Numbered from the stretch's first letter, positions 38,152 through 47,154 are shown. The stretch is DNA of 64,000 bases from DASSUW01 sp963844405 (GCA_963844405.1 CAWJNZ010000008.1:1-64000), one strand, 5' to 3'. Notes: generated from the sequence alone by a model not told the origin. Translations and numbers: made by a program.

Positions 38152-38561
38152 AGCTCGCCTCGTACGAGATCGCTATCGATGCGCCCGCCGAGGTTGTGTG
38201 GCGGCACCTCACGACAGCCGACGGGCTGATGCGCTGGGTCGGCCCGGAGGCGACCGCCGACCCGGTTCCCGGCGGGGGTCTGCGCTGGGTCCATCCCAAC
38301 GGCGCCACCGTCGTCGGCCGCTTCGTCGAGCTCGTCCCCCACCGTCGTCTCGTCCTCACCTACGGCTGGGAGGACGGCCGAATGGGCGTCCCACCGGCCA
38401 GCACCACAGTCGAGATCGAGCTTTCCGAGGAGGCCGGCGTCACCACCCTGCGCCTCACCCACCGCGGCCTGCCGCCCGCCGCCGTCGAGGACCACGAGCG
38501 CGGATGGGCCTACTTCCTCGGCCGCCTTCGCGACCAGGCACGACTTCCGCGAAGTTGCTGA
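38148..38561 (+). CDS. SRPBCC/AHSA1-domain protein
   Basis: 137 residues: YEIAIDAPAEVVWRHLTTAD, LMRWVGPEATADPVPGGGLR, VPHRRLVLTYGWEDGRMGVP, ending GWAYFLGRLRDQARLP. Coupled to the ArsR gene by GTGA. Its TGA abuts the stop of the convergent GNAT gene with no base between. Confidence 0.88.
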   Translation: MKLASYEIAIDAPAEVVWRHLTTADGLMRWVGPEATADPVPGGGLRWVHPNGATVVGRFVELVPHRRLVLTYGWEDGRMGVPPASTTVEIELSEEAGVTTLRLTHRGLPPAAVEDHERGWAYFLGRLRDQARLPRSC

Positions 38562-39044
38562 TCAGCCGTCCAGTCGGCGGTCGAGCACGAGCTCGTCGCG
38601 GATCGGGATCCCGTACTCGCCGTGCTCAGGGATTTCCGGCTTCAGCTGCGCCCGCGAGCGGTCGACCGCGCCCGCGTTCAACGCAGCGAGCCGGAAGCCG
38701 CGGCGCTGGTAGAAGCGCAGCGCGTCCACGTTGTCGTTGGTGGTCAGCACCCACAGACGCGCGCAACCCGCGTCGCGAGCGACCCGCTCCACCGCCCCGA
38801 GAAGTGCCGTGCCGACGCCGCGCCACTGCGCAACGGTGTGCAGCGTGAGAATCTCGCACTCGCGGTCGCCGAGCACATAAGTCAGCACGCCGGCGAGCCG
38901 CTCGCCTTCCTCTGCGATCAGCGCGGGATGGTCGAGCGGGCGCACGAGATGCTCGAGCCGCGCGACCCGCTCGGAGTGGTTCGCGCGCAGGAAGTGGGCC
39001 ACCTCCTCCTCCTCGGCCGGCTCTCGCGGGCGGATGGTGATCAC
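38562..39044 (-). CDS. GNAT-family N-acetyltransferase
   Basis: 160 residues. Acetyl-CoA binding loop HTVAQWRGVGTALLGAVERV (V-x-x-x-x-R/Q-G-x-G-x-A), ARLWVLTTNDNVDALRFYQR and the RGFRLAALNAGAVDRSRAQL C-terminal part match GNAT proteins of the YhbS/RimI type. Substrate unknown. Confidence 0.88.
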   Translation of the reverse strand: MITIRPREPAEEEEVAHFLRANHSERVARLEHLVRPLDHPALIAEEGERLAGVLTYVLGDRECEILTLHTVAQWRGVGTALLGAVERVARDAGCARLWVLTTNDNVDALRFYQRRGFRLAALNAGAVDRSRAQLKPEIPEHGEYGIPIRDELVLDRRLDG

Positions 39045-39280
39045 GGCGCGACCAGGCTAATCCACGATGCACGCGGCCAGCCGGACGCGGTGGCTTCCAT
39101 GATGAGCGTCCGTAGACGCAGGTCTTGATCGCCTCTCAACTCGCCACGCCCTCGCGCGTGCCACGACGCAGACGTGCTCCGCACCACTTTCTGAAGGGAG
39201 CACTCCTCGTCGCCTCGTAGTCCACCCCCACGGCCGGCTCCGCCGGGAGTGCGGACCACGGGTCCACCAGGACGATCACG

Positions 39281-39763
39281 TCAGATCCAGCGCCGAGTGG
39301 TCCGCTTGTAGGTCAGGTAGTCCTCGCCGAAGAGCCGCTCGAGGTACCGCTCCTCGCGCGCGATCACTCCGTACTGGATCACCAGCGTCGCCGGCGCCAG
39401 CATCAAGAGCGCCCACGGCGCTTCCGCCGCAAGCGTGATCCCGACGTAGGTGATCGCCATGCCAAGATAGGCGGGGTTGCGACTGAACCGGTACGGCCCG
39501 TCCGTAGCCAGACCCGTCGAGGGCCTATACGGATTGGCCTCGGTGCCGGCCCGCTTGAACGCGAGCTCGAACGAGATCATCAGCGCGACGCCGGCGACGA
39601 TCGCGACGGCTCCAATCCACTGGGCCCACCCCGGAAGCTCGGCTCCCGGCATCAGCCACTCGAACGCGAACCCGAGCCCCAGAGACGCCAGGTAGATGAA
39701 CGGCGGAGGGGCGATCACGCCCGCCGTCCCGCGCTTCTGCCCGGGCTGCTCCTCCGCGGTCAT
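39281..39763 (-). CDS. isoprenylcysteine carboxyl methyltransferase-like membrane protein
   Basis: 160 residues with four hydrophobic helices; the C-terminal SAM-binding motif GPYRFSRNPAYLGMAITYVG and EERYLERLFGEDYLTYKRTT (E-E-x-x-L...F...Y...Y) is diagnostic of the ICMT/PEMT family. Bacterial members methylate unknown lipids or small molecules. Start at MTAEEQPGQK. Confidence 0.88.
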   Translation of the reverse strand: MTAEEQPGQKRGTAGVIAPPPFIYLASLGLGFAFEWLMPGAELPGWAQWIGAVAIVAGVALMISFELAFKRAGTEANPYRPSTGLATDGPYRFSRNPAYLGMAITYVGITLAAEAPWALLMLAPATLVIQYGVIAREERYLERLFGEDYLTYKRTTRRWI

Positions 39764-39886
39764 CGCGCGATACTCCCATGCGACCCGGCAAGGAGGAATC
39801 AACGAAGCTCGGAGCACTTGCTCTCGGAGCCGCTGCCAGACGTGCACACCATGGACACACGGGTCCCGGCGCGCGAGCCGCGAGCG

Positions 39887-39938
39887 CTGCAGATGCATCG
39901 CACCCAGCAGGTCGCCGGTGCGAGTCCGGCTAGCTCCA
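39887..39938 (+). repeat. degenerate 3' half of a tRNA-Ala(CGC)-like gene
   Basis: T arm GCCGG-TGCGAGT-CCGGC is fully paired, followed by TAGCTCC and A, the usual acceptor end of tRNA-Ala, and preceded by AGGTC and a loop ATCGCAC that would give anticodon CGC. The anticodon stem GATGC/CCAGC no longer pairs and no 5' half is present. A tRNA remnant, perhaps another old attachment site. Confidence 0.5.
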
Positions 39939-39966
39939 TCGCCGCGATCCCAGACGGAACCGCTCG

Positions 39967-40929
39967 TCACAGCAGGCGGTCGACCCACGCGCGCACGTCG
40001 CTGTGGGTGACGTTGCCGCCACAGACGACGAACCCGAGTGACACGTCGTCGTCCACGCGTTCGATCACCTGTCGCGCCGCGGGAACCAGGCAGCCCGTTG
40101 CCGGTTCGACCCACAGCTTCGCCTCCTCGGCGAAACCGACCACGCCGCGCATCGCGTCAGCATCCGAGACCACAAAGACGTCCTCGACGAGCTGCCGGAC
40201 GTGCTCGAGGGTGAGCCGGGAGACGTGCGGCGCGCTGAGCGTGCTCGCGATCGAACTCGGCGCGATCGCGACCGGTTCGCCGGCAGCGAGCGCGCGCGCC
40301 ATCGCGTCGGCGCCCTCGGTCTCCACGCCCCAGACCCGGACGTCGGGCAACGCCGCCTTGAGTGCGACGGCGACGCCTGCGATCAGCGCGCCGCCGCCGA
40401 TGCTCACGAGCACGTCGGTGAGATGCGGCGCGTCGTCGGCAAGCTCAAGGCCGACGGTCCCCTGGCCGGCGACCACGACCGGATCGTCGAACGGGTGCAC
40501 GAGCGTCATCCCCTCGTCCACGAGCTCTCCGAGCAGCACGAACGCGCTGCTCATGTCCCCGGTCAGCCGCAGATCGGCGCCGGCCGCGCGGATACGCTCG
40601 ATCGATCGCGGCGGCGCCGAGCGTGCCATCACCACCGTCGCCCGGACGTCCATCCCGCGTGCCACCTCTGCGACCGCGATGCCGTGGTTGCCGCCGCTCA
40701 CCGCGACGACGCCCGCGTCGCGCTCAGTCGCGCTGAGGGCGAGGAGCTTGTTCGCTACGCCGCGCGGCTTGAAGGAGCCCGACCGCTGGAGCAGCTCGAG
40801 CTTGAGCGTCGTCCGGACGCCGAGCAACCCCGTCATGCCGGCGCTGGCGACCGTCGGCGTCCGTTCCACGTGATCCGCGATCGCGCGGGCCGCCGCGCGG
40901 ATCTCCTCGACAGGCACCAGGTCGGCCAT
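39967..40929 (-). CDS. threonine/serine dehydratase-like PLP enzyme
   Basis: 320 residues, fold type II PLP enzyme. Lys in SGSFKPRGVANKL binds PLP; GGNHGIAVAEVARG is the substrate loop; SIGGGALIAGVAVAL is the phosphate-binding glycine loop; the C-terminal VVCGGNVTHSDVRAWV is typical. Length fits catabolic threonine ammonia-lyase or serine racemase-like proteins without the ACT domain. Stands alone. Confidence 0.88.
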   Translation of the reverse strand: MADLVPVEEIRAAARAIADHVERTPTVASAGMTGLLGVRTTLKLELLQRSGSFKPRGVANKLLALSATERDAGVVAVSGGNHGIAVAEVARGMDVRATVVMARSAPPRSIERIRAAGADLRLTGDMSSAFVLLGELVDEGMTLVHPFDDPVVVAGQGTVGLELADDAPHLTDVLVSIGGGALIAGVAVALKAALPDVRVWGVETEGADAMARALAAGEPVAIAPSSIASTLSAPHVSRLTLEHVRQLVEDVFVVSDADAMRGVVGFAEEAKLWVEPATGCLVPAARQVIERVDDDVSLGFVVCGGNVTHSDVRAWVDRLL

Positions 40930-41068
40930 GGTCCGCACGCTATACGCGCCGTGGCGTCCCTGCGTGGGATGCCCCACGAAGCGGATGAGCCGCCGCGAGC
41001 GGATCGCCGCGGGCGACCTGGAATCGAACCCTTCGGGCCGGCCTACGTACCTCTCCTGAACGGGTAAC

Positions 41069-41087
41069 GCGGCCCGAACGGGGCCGC
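41069..41087. promoter_or_regulatory. short perfect hairpin upstream of the sugar dehydrogenase gene
   Basis: GCGGCCC-GAACG-GGGCCGC, 7-bp stem and 5-nt loop, 28 bp before the ATG at 41116. No T run. May be in the 5' leader; role not known. Confidence 0.4.
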
Positions 41088-41115
41088 GGCCGCGAGGGGA
41101 GGAAGGAGTCACACC

Positions 41116-42477
41116 ATGACGCCACATCGCGTCGGTAAGGCGCTTGCCGTGGTCGCCGTCGTGGCGACCGCAGCGCTGCCGTCGGCCGCGGCGGCCCAGG
41201 TCGAGGAGCCGCCCGCCGTGGGTCTGCAGACGATCGCCGCGGGGTTGACCTCGCCGGTCACGCTCACGTCGCCCGGAGACGGCTCGGGCCGGCTGTTCGT
41301 GGTCGACCAGGTCGGCCTGATCCGGGTCCTGATGCCCGACGGAACGCTCCGACCCGAGCCGTTCCTGGATCTGCGCAGCCGGATGGTGGCGCTGATGCCG
41401 GGGTTCGACGAGCGCGGGCTGCTCGGGCTCGCGTTCCATGCGCAGTACTCCGTCAACGGCCGCTTCTTCGTGTACTACAGCGCGCCGCTGCGGGCCGGCG
41501 CCCCGGCCGGGTTCAACAACACGGCCACGTTCTCCGAGTTCCGGGTGTCCGGCGATCCGAACCGTGCCGACCCCGCGTCGGAGCGGATCCTGCTCCAAGT
41601 CGACAAGCCGCAGTTCAACCACAACGGCGGCACTCTGCTCATCGGCCCGGACGACGGTGACCTCTACATCTCGCTCGGCGACGGCGGCGGCGCCAACGAC
41701 GTCGGCCTCGGCCACGTCGCCGACTGGTACGCGGATAACGCCGGCGGCAACGGCCAGGACGTGACCCAGAACCTGCTCGGCAGCATCCTGCGGATCGACG
41801 TCGACAGCGGCAGCCCGTACGGAATCCCGCCCGACAACCCGTTCGCGACGACGGCCGGCCTCGACGAGGTCTGGGCGTACGGCCTCCGCAACCCGTACCG
41901 GATGTCCTTCGACAGCGGCGGCAGCCACCAGCTGTTCGTCGCCGACGTCGGACAGAACAGGTTCGAGGAGGTCAACATCGTCACCGCCGGCGGTAACTAC
42001 GGCTGGAACGTCAAGGAGGCAACCCACTGCTTCGACGCCGAGGCCCCGAACCAGGAGCCGGCGAGCTGCCCGGACGTCGTCGGCACCGGACATCCGCGGA
42101 CCGGCGATCCGTTGATCGATCCGATCATCGAGTACCCGCAGGCGCGCCTCGGCGGCCCGGGGGTCGCCGTGGTCGGCGGCCACGTCTACCGTGGCTCGGG
42201 CCTGCCCCAGTTCCGCGGCCGCTACGTCTTCGGCGACTGGAGCCGCGGCTTCGCCCAGCCGGACGGATCGCTGTTCGTGGCCAAGTCACGCACGCGCGGG
42301 TTGTGGGAGATGCGGGAGCTGCGCGTCGCCACCAGCCCGACCGGCCGGCTCAACGCCCGCCTGCTCGGCTTCGGTGAAGACGCCGCAGGCGAGCTGTACG
42401 TCCTGACAACGAACAACACCGGCCCGACCGGGACGACCGGACGGGTCCTGAAGCTGGTGCGGCCGAGCGGCACGTAG
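41116..42477 (+). CDS. secreted PQQ-dependent sugar (aldose) dehydrogenase-like beta-propeller
   Basis: 453 residues. Signal peptide (KALAVVAVVATAALPSAAAA). GdhB/YliI-type propeller marks: GLLGLAFHAQYSVNGRFFVY, FNHNGGTLLIGPDDGDLYIS, LGDGGGANDVG, LGSILRIDVDSG, DEVWAYGLRNPYRMSFDSGG, FVADVGQNRFEEVNIV and GGNYGW. The GLRNPYR box with the catalytic region is intact. These enzymes oxidise sugars outside the membrane, but PQQ binding cannot be proven by eye. GGAGG upstream. Ends at a strong terminator (42497-42523). Confidence 0.88.
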   Translation: MTPHRVGKALAVVAVVATAALPSAAAAQVEEPPAVGLQTIAAGLTSPVTLTSPGDGSGRLFVVDQVGLIRVLMPDGTLRPEPFLDLRSRMVALMPGFDERGLLGLAFHAQYSVNGRFFVYYSAPLRAGAPAGFNNTATFSEFRVSGDPNRADPASERILLQVDKPQFNHNGGTLLIGPDDGDLYISLGDGGGANDVGLGHVADWYADNAGGNGQDVTQNLLGSILRIDVDSGSPYGIPPDNPFATTAGLDEVWAYGLRNPYRMSFDSGGSHQLFVADVGQNRFEEVNIVTAGGNYGWNVKEATHCFDAEAPNQEPASCPDVVGTGHPRTGDPLIDPIIEYPQARLGGPGVAVVGGHVYRGSGLPQFRGRYVFGDWSRGFAQPDGSLFVAKSRTRGLWEMRELRVATSPTGRLNARLLGFGEDAAGELYVLTTNNTGPTGTTGRVLKLVRPSGT

Positions 42478-42496
42478 CCGCACCGGTGGATCGGCA

Positions 42497-42523
42497 GGCG
42501 GGAGCGCCCCCGGCGCTCCCGCC
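42497..42523 (+). terminator. strong hairpin terminator
   Basis: Perfect 12-bp stem GGCGGGAGCGCC/GGCGCTCCCGCC with a 3-nt CCC loop, 19 bp after the sugar dehydrogenase stop. No T tract follows, as is common in high-GC actinobacteria. Confidence 0.85.
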
Positions 42524-42658
42524 TCGCGCGCACGCGAGCAAACGTCGGTCTGTTAATCGTCGGCGCTCGCGCTCGTCGTCCCGCGCGGGCGTCTGGGCTG
42601 TCGGCCGACGTGCGAGATGCCCGCACGGCGACGAGGCCGGCGAGCTACGAGCCGCGGG

Positions 42659-43243
42659 CTAGGCCGAGAGAGAGAAGGTGCGCCGAACGGTGTGGCGGAT
42701 GCCTTCACGCCAGTCCATGTCAGGCGGTGGTTGCGCGGCCAGCCCGATCAGGGCGCGTGTGAGTCTTTTCGCCTCGATCCGGTAGTCGAATGATCCCCAG
42801 ACATGGAGAACTCGTGCATCGATCGGCATCACGATCGGTTTGCGGTAGAGGAGAGTTACTCCAGGCTGAACGAACGTCCTCGGTTCCCAAACGAAGAACC
42901 ACTCCTCACCTAGCGAAGCGCCCCCGGCCCGCGTAGCAGGCACGATGCCGTGCTCGAATCTCGGCTCGACCCCGTCCGTGCTGTCTTCGGAGTCGCCATC
43001 CAGCCGGTATTTTGCGCGACACTGCACGTTGGTCACTATCACCATGCTCGATCCCGCGTTCCTGATCACGAACGCGAGCTCACCGATCAGTTGGGCTCGT
43101 CCGCGGTGATGGCTTGTGAACTCAACCTCGAACTCGACGTATCCCGGGCCCGAGCGTCTGAGCACGAACTGGAAGTAACCACCGGCGAGCGCGACTACCG
43201 CGACGACCGCAGTGACGATTGCCGCGAGGTCCCCAGCGCTCAC
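42659..43243 (-). CDS. membrane-anchored hypothetical protein
   Basis: About 194 residues from GTG at 43243. One membrane helix at the start (AAIVTAVVAVVALAGGYFQF) then a soluble beta-rich part (GYVEFEVEFTSHHRGRAQL, FVIRNAGSSMVIVTNVQCR). No family recognised. An in-frame ATG 33 codons earlier is possible but less likely as it puts the helix deep in the protein. No clear partner. Confidence 0.6.
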   Translation of the reverse strand: MSAGDLAAIVTAVVAVVALAGGYFQFVLRRSGPGYVEFEVEFTSHHRGRAQLIGELAFVIRNAGSSMVIVTNVQCRAKYRLDGDSEDSTDGVEPRFEHGIVPATRAGGASLGEEWFFVWEPRTFVQPGVTLLYRKPIVMPIDARVLHVWGSFDYRIEAKRLTRALIGLAAQPPPDMDWREGIRHTVRRTFSLSA

Positions 43244-43280
43244 GGCCGATGTCGATCCGAGGCGGAGCGAGTACGGCTCA

Positions 43281-43889
43281 CTATCCGCGGGAGCCTTGCA
43301 CGGCGGGCGCCCCGCCGCTAGTGAGGTTGCACTCGTTGGCACGTGCCGAGCTGGTCGTGTTGCCGGCCTTGTCGGTGGCGTGCACGCGCACCGCCGTGAG
43401 CTGCTTGCGCCTCAGCCGCAGCGGCTGGCGGTAGCGGTGGAAGGCGCCCTTGGTGGTGAGGCGGTACTCGAGGCGCCGGATGCCCGCTCGGTCAGTCGCG
43501 CTTAGCGTCACGAGGTACCGGCCGCGCCTGCGGCGAACGGAGAGCGTGACGCGCGGGGGCGTTCGGTCGGTGGCGACCGGACACAGCGGGGCGCCGGGGC
43601 CGTGCCCGGGCGCGGCCGGGCCGGTAGGGCTGGGCGACGAGCCGGGACTCGGGGCGGCGTCGGTCGGGCCGGTGGGAGGCTGCGGGCCGTCGGCGGGCGT
43701 GACCTCGATCGAGAAGCCGGCGTTGCCGCACGTCGGCTGGGGGGGCGCCGTGAGTTGGTCGCCGCGTCCGAGAAAGCCGCCGGCGCCGGCGGCCGTCAGC
43801 GACGCGCCGCTGGCCACCGGCACGTGCGAGGTGCAGGTGTGGACGATCGGGATGTTCTCGCCCAGTGGATCGGTCGTCCCGTGGCTCAC
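43281..43889 (-). CDS. probable secreted Ig-like-domain protein, possibly N-terminally truncated
   Basis: 202 residues. N-terminal part HTCTSHVPVASGASLTAAGA and CGNAGFSIEVTPADG, a Pro/Ser/Gly linker (SPGSSPSPTGPAAPGHGPG) and a C-terminal Ig-like domain (DRTPPRVTLSVRRRRGRYLV, LSATDRAGIRRLEYRLTTKG, AVRVHATDKAGNTTSSA) as seen in secreted actinobacterial proteins. There is no signal peptide, so the start may have been lost. Confidence 0.55.
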   Translation of the reverse strand: MSHGTTDPLGENIPIVHTCTSHVPVASGASLTAAGAGGFLGRGDQLTAPPQPTCGNAGFSIEVTPADGPQPPTGPTDAAPSPGSSPSPTGPAAPGHGPGAPLCPVATDRTPPRVTLSVRRRRGRYLVTLSATDRAGIRRLEYRLTTKGAFHRYRQPLRLRRKQLTAVRVHATDKAGNTTSSARANECNLTSGGAPAVQGSRG

Positions 43890-43898
43890 TCGGCCATC

Positions 43899-44450
43899 TC
43901 ACCGCCGGGAGGAGGCGAGCTCGCGACGCAGTTCGATGAACTCCCGTCCGCGTTCGGTCACGTGGACCTGATGGGCGAGGTCGCCCGACGGCTCGATCTC
44001 ATGACGGTTGAAGTCATCGACGTAGCCGAGATCCCGCAGCAGCGTCACCTCCCTGATCAGATCCTCACGGTGATCCTGGCTGTAGGGCCGTCCTCCGCCG
44101 CTGAGGGCGACGAGGTTGTCGTACATCGAGGGGGCCATCGTGTTCAGGAAGAGCGCGGTTACGCGGTCGCTGAAGGCCTCGACCTCTGACTCGAGCTTCG
44201 TCTGCCGTTCCTCAACTCGACGCAGGTTGAGTGCCAAGGAGCCGAACTTGACCTCGTCCAGCCGGTCGGCGAACGCAAGCGCAGCGAGCAACGCGCCCCC
44301 GAGGACGACCTCGGCCGTCGACAGACGCTCTTCTGGCCCGACGAGCCCGAGGGGGACCGCGAGCAGGTAGGCGAGAGCCAGGAGGCCGAGGACGGTCACC
44401 GCCCACCACCTGATGACCGACCATGATCGCCGCTCTTGATACTCGGCCAT
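43899..44450 (-). CDS. membrane protein with coiled coil and C-terminal winged-helix-like domain
   Basis: 183 residues from MAEYQERRSW. Two helices (VIRWWAVTVLGLLALAYLLA, TAEVVLGGALLAALAFADRL), a heptad-rich stretch (LNLRRVEERQTKLESEVEAF) and a winged-helix-like end (EDLIREVTLLRDLGYVDDFN, then HQVHVTERGREFIELRREL). No named family. Could be a membrane-tethered sensor; alternative start 11 codons earlier. Confidence 0.6.
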   Translation of the reverse strand: MAEYQERRSWSVIRWWAVTVLGLLALAYLLAVPLGLVGPEERLSTAEVVLGGALLAALAFADRLDEVKFGSLALNLRRVEERQTKLESEVEAFSDRVTALFLNTMAPSMYDNLVALSGGGRPYSQDHREDLIREVTLLRDLGYVDDFNRHEIEPSGDLAHQVHVTERGREFIELRRELASSRR

Positions 44451-44609
44451 ACGCCGCTCCTCGCCTCGCCGTCCGCGGCTCACACCGACAAGCCGTCCTG
44501 CATGCTCCCACGGCGAATCGCGCGGTCGCTACAGGGAGCTGAGACTCAGACGAAGCGTCTTGCATCGGGCAAGCCGGCACAGTCGCCGGACCGTGGGCCG
44601 GCTGGCCGC

Positions 44610-45986
44610 TCAGCGGCGCACTCCGAGCCGCTTGGTCGCGGCCGTGTAGCCGGTGCGCGTCGCTCGTGCTTTGACGGCCGTGCGCGATCTCAGGGTCAGG
44701 GTCACGCGGCCCCTGCTGTCGGTGGTGCCGGACCGGCCGGCGACCGTGACTCGCGCGCCGCTCACGGCGTCGCCCGCGTCGCGCACCGTGAAGCGCACCT
44801 CGGTCTGCTCGCCCTTGCGCACCCTGCCCGGGCTGGCCTGGAGTGTGAGGCCGGGCAGCAGCCGGCGGTAGGACGTGGCCGCGTCGGACGTGGTGCCGAT
44901 GTTGAAGTTGGCGAGCACGTCGAGCGCGTTTCCTGCGGCGTTGGCATCGAGCTTGTAAGCCTGCAGCGCGTCCTTCGGGTGGCCGGCGTTCACGGTCGCG
45001 CCGAACCTCGTCGCGCCCCTGTTGGAGCGCCGCGCGAGCACGTCCGGGTCGCCGAATCCCTTCGTCCACAGCACCCAGATCCGCCCGTCGGCGGCGGCCG
45101 CGATGGCCACGGCCGGGCTGTTGTCGATGCCGGCGACGGCCGGCGCGCTACCTGCTCCTACGCGCCATACCCGCACGCCGCTGGGCGTCGGGTAGGCGAC
45201 GTAGAACCCACCGCCGCTGCGCGCCACCAACGGCGTGCGGCCGAGCATGCCGATGTTCATCGCGCCCGTTCCCGGCATCGTCAGCGGGCCGGGACCGGGG
45301 CTGCCGTCCGCGTTGACGTCCTGCGCGAGCGCGCCGAGCCGGCCGGTGGCGTTCGAGTACCACGCCATGACCGTCCGGTTCGTCGCGTCCGTCGCGAGGT
45401 TCGGGTCGTTGCCGTACTGGTGCCCCGCCATGAAGTTGTGGTTGGGCGTCGCCGGCGAGAGGCCGGCATGGACCCACGTGCCGAGCGTCCCCGCGAAGGC
45501 CTGCAGCGTCGACCCGTCCCCGCGGACCGTCGCGGCGTGCGAGCTCGCATACGACTGGGCGCCGCTCGGGTTGACCTGCCCCGGCTGAAGCCCCCAGGAC
45601 GCGCCGCCGTCGAGCGAGAGCGCGGTGTTCGTCTCACGCTGGGGATCGCTCGAGTCCGTCGTGCGAAATCCGCCCCAGAACGCGCGCAGGCCGCCCGGAT
45701 CGACCACGAGCGCGGTGTTCGTGAAGCCTGTCCAGCCCGTCTGGATCGGGCTGGTGGCGCCGATCCCTCCGGCGCGCGTGATCACCGTGTGGTTTAGGTC
45801 CTCCGTGTTCGGCCCCGTCGGGCGGTGCCACGCGACGTGGAGCACGCCGTCGCCGGTGCGTGCGAGCCCGACCTGGCCGGTGCTCGAGCCGTCCGGAGTC
45901 GTCACCCGCTTCCAGGGCGCCGCGCTCGCGGGAGCGGCGCCGCAGACGGCGATCAGGACTGCGACTGTGGCGCAACGGACCTTCAT
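44610..45986 (-). CDS. secreted sialidase-like beta-propeller protein
   Basis: 458 residues. Signal peptide VRCATVAVLIAVCGAAPASA. The middle has repeated exo-alpha-sialidase-like blades (GVLHVAWHRPTGPN, TNTALSLDGGASWGLQPGQV, DPNLATDATNRTVMAWYSNA, GGGFYVAYPTPSGVRVWRVG). C-terminal Ig-like repeat (LQASPGRVRKGEQTEVRFTV, ARVTVAGRSGTTDSRGRVTL). Asp-box-like DGGASW is seen once; catalytic residues of true sialidases are not evident. Secreted, function unknown. Confidence 0.65.
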   Translation of the reverse strand: MKVRCATVAVLIAVCGAAPASAAPWKRVTTPDGSSTGQVGLARTGDGVLHVAWHRPTGPNTEDLNHTVITRAGGIGATSPIQTGWTGFTNTALVVDPGGLRAFWGGFRTTDSSDPQRETNTALSLDGGASWGLQPGQVNPSGAQSYASSHAATVRGDGSTLQAFAGTLGTWVHAGLSPATPNHNFMAGHQYGNDPNLATDATNRTVMAWYSNATGRLGALAQDVNADGSPGPGPLTMPGTGAMNIGMLGRTPLVARSGGGFYVAYPTPSGVRVWRVGAGSAPAVAGIDNSPAVAIAAAADGRIWVLWTKGFGDPDVLARRSNRGATRFGATVNAGHPKDALQAYKLDANAAGNALDVLANFNIGTTSDAATSYRRLLPGLTLQASPGRVRKGEQTEVRFTVRDAGDAVSGARVTVAGRSGTTDSRGRVTLTLRSRTAVKARATRTGYTAATKRLGVRR

Positions 45987-46028
45987 GGCGCGATCCTCCG
46001 CTCTCCAGCAGATTGGCGGCAGGCGAGC

Positions 46029-47003
46029 CTATCGCGGGAGAACGCACGGGTTCGACGCGTAGTCGCGCGCTTCGGCGAAGACGCGGCGCAGGCTGGCGTC
46101 GACCAAGTGGGTGTGGACGTCGAGTCTCCGGAAGCGGGGGACGATGCACGTCACGATCCAGCGCCAGCGGTCGTCGAAGCGGGTGATCCGCGGCCACGCC
46201 TGCGCATGCAGGACTTGCCGGATGCCCCGTGTGAGCGCGTAGTAGTAGAACGAGGTGAAGTAGGAGACCTCGTCGCGCAGTCCACGCACCTCGAAGCTCA
46301 GGGCCGAGCCGATGGAGAAGAGCCTGGCGAATGCGCACGAGAGGCCATCGAGGTTGGGTTGCACCAAGGCGCGCTGCTCGTGCTCGAGGAGCTGGACGTT
46401 GCCCTCCCAGATGAGATCCTCGGCTGCCCGTCGAGCCTCCGCCGGCGCCGTCCGGTCCTCCAAGAGGAGGCGTCCACGGTCGATCGCCTCGAAGCCGGAG
46501 AGGACGGGAGCGTAGTGGCGCTCCGCTCGCAGGAGAGCGCGGAGACATTCGATCCCGTCCTCGGCCGTGGCATAGGCGAGGTGCACCCAGAAGATGTCGT
46601 CGAAGATGGCGTTGTTCGTCTCGCGGATCGTGTTCACGTCCGTCATCAGCAGCAATTTCCGGCGGCCCAGGCTGTGCGGGATGTCCACGTAGCCCGTGCG
46701 ATCTCTGTCCAGCCGGAGCGGAAAGAGGGCCAGCCGGGCGTGGTGCGACGCGAACGCGGCCATCCCGGCCCACTTGAAGCACGCGGGCAGGAACTTGTAG
46801 ATCCAGGCGTAGCGTGACGAGATCTCCAGGTTGCGGTGGAAGACGCAGGACTGGTCGGTCAGGAGACCGTCGGCCAGCGCCTTCCACCCGGCGATCGTGT
46901 CCGGCGTCCCGTGCCGGAGGACGAGCTCGTGTGGGTTGGGGATGAGCTCGTCGGCGGTGATCATCGCCTGACGGTCGCTGCCATCTCCGAGGACGTCAGC
47001 CAT
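46029..47003 (-). CDS. hypothetical alpha-helical protein
   Basis: 324 residues, mostly helical, no signal peptide. Notable segments: SSRYAWIYKFLPACFKWAGM, TDVNTIRETNNAIFDDIFWV, LIWEGNVQLLEHEQRALVQP, YFTSFYYYALTRGIRQVLHA. It resembles DUF2515-type proteins in the RxxN and EGN patterns but I cannot assign it safely. Alone between a propeller gene and a divergent epoxide hydrolase. Confidence 0.6.
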   Translation of the reverse strand: MADVLGDGSDRQAMITADELIPNPHELVLRHGTPDTIAGWKALADGLLTDQSCVFHRNLEISSRYAWIYKFLPACFKWAGMAAFASHHARLALFPLRLDRDRTGYVDIPHSLGRRKLLLMTDVNTIRETNNAIFDDIFWVHLAYATAEDGIECLRALLRAERHYAPVLSGFEAIDRGRLLLEDRTAPAEARRAAEDLIWEGNVQLLEHEQRALVQPNLDGLSCAFARLFSIGSALSFEVRGLRDEVSYFTSFYYYALTRGIRQVLHAQAWPRITRFDDRWRWIVTCIVPRFRRLDVHTHLVDASLRRVFAEARDYASNPCVLPR

Positions 47004-47154
47004 ACGTCATCCCACCGATCTTATGTCGGCGGACGAATCCGGGTCTCGCCTCCGGAACGACCAGTGTGTCGACCCGTGACCCACGGGCGCGACGCGCAGA
47101 CGAGCCGAGCAGACTCGACGTCATCCATCCCAGTGACGTCTTGAAAGGAGCCCC

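Noticed and set aside
41015..41045. tRNA T-loop-like stretch GGAATCGAACCC
   Set aside because: On the minus strand it gives TTCGATT, but the flanks do not form a T stem or acceptor and no other arm is present.
40930..42183. Long minus-strand frame leading into the threonine dehydratase
   Set aside because: The part beyond 40929 is antisense to the sugar dehydrogenase and has no family; the dehydratase starts at a normal MADLVPVEE.
47003..47154. Possible small gene between the hypothetical protein and epoxide hydrolase
   Set aside because: Only a short divergent promoter region; no frame with a start and ribosome site.
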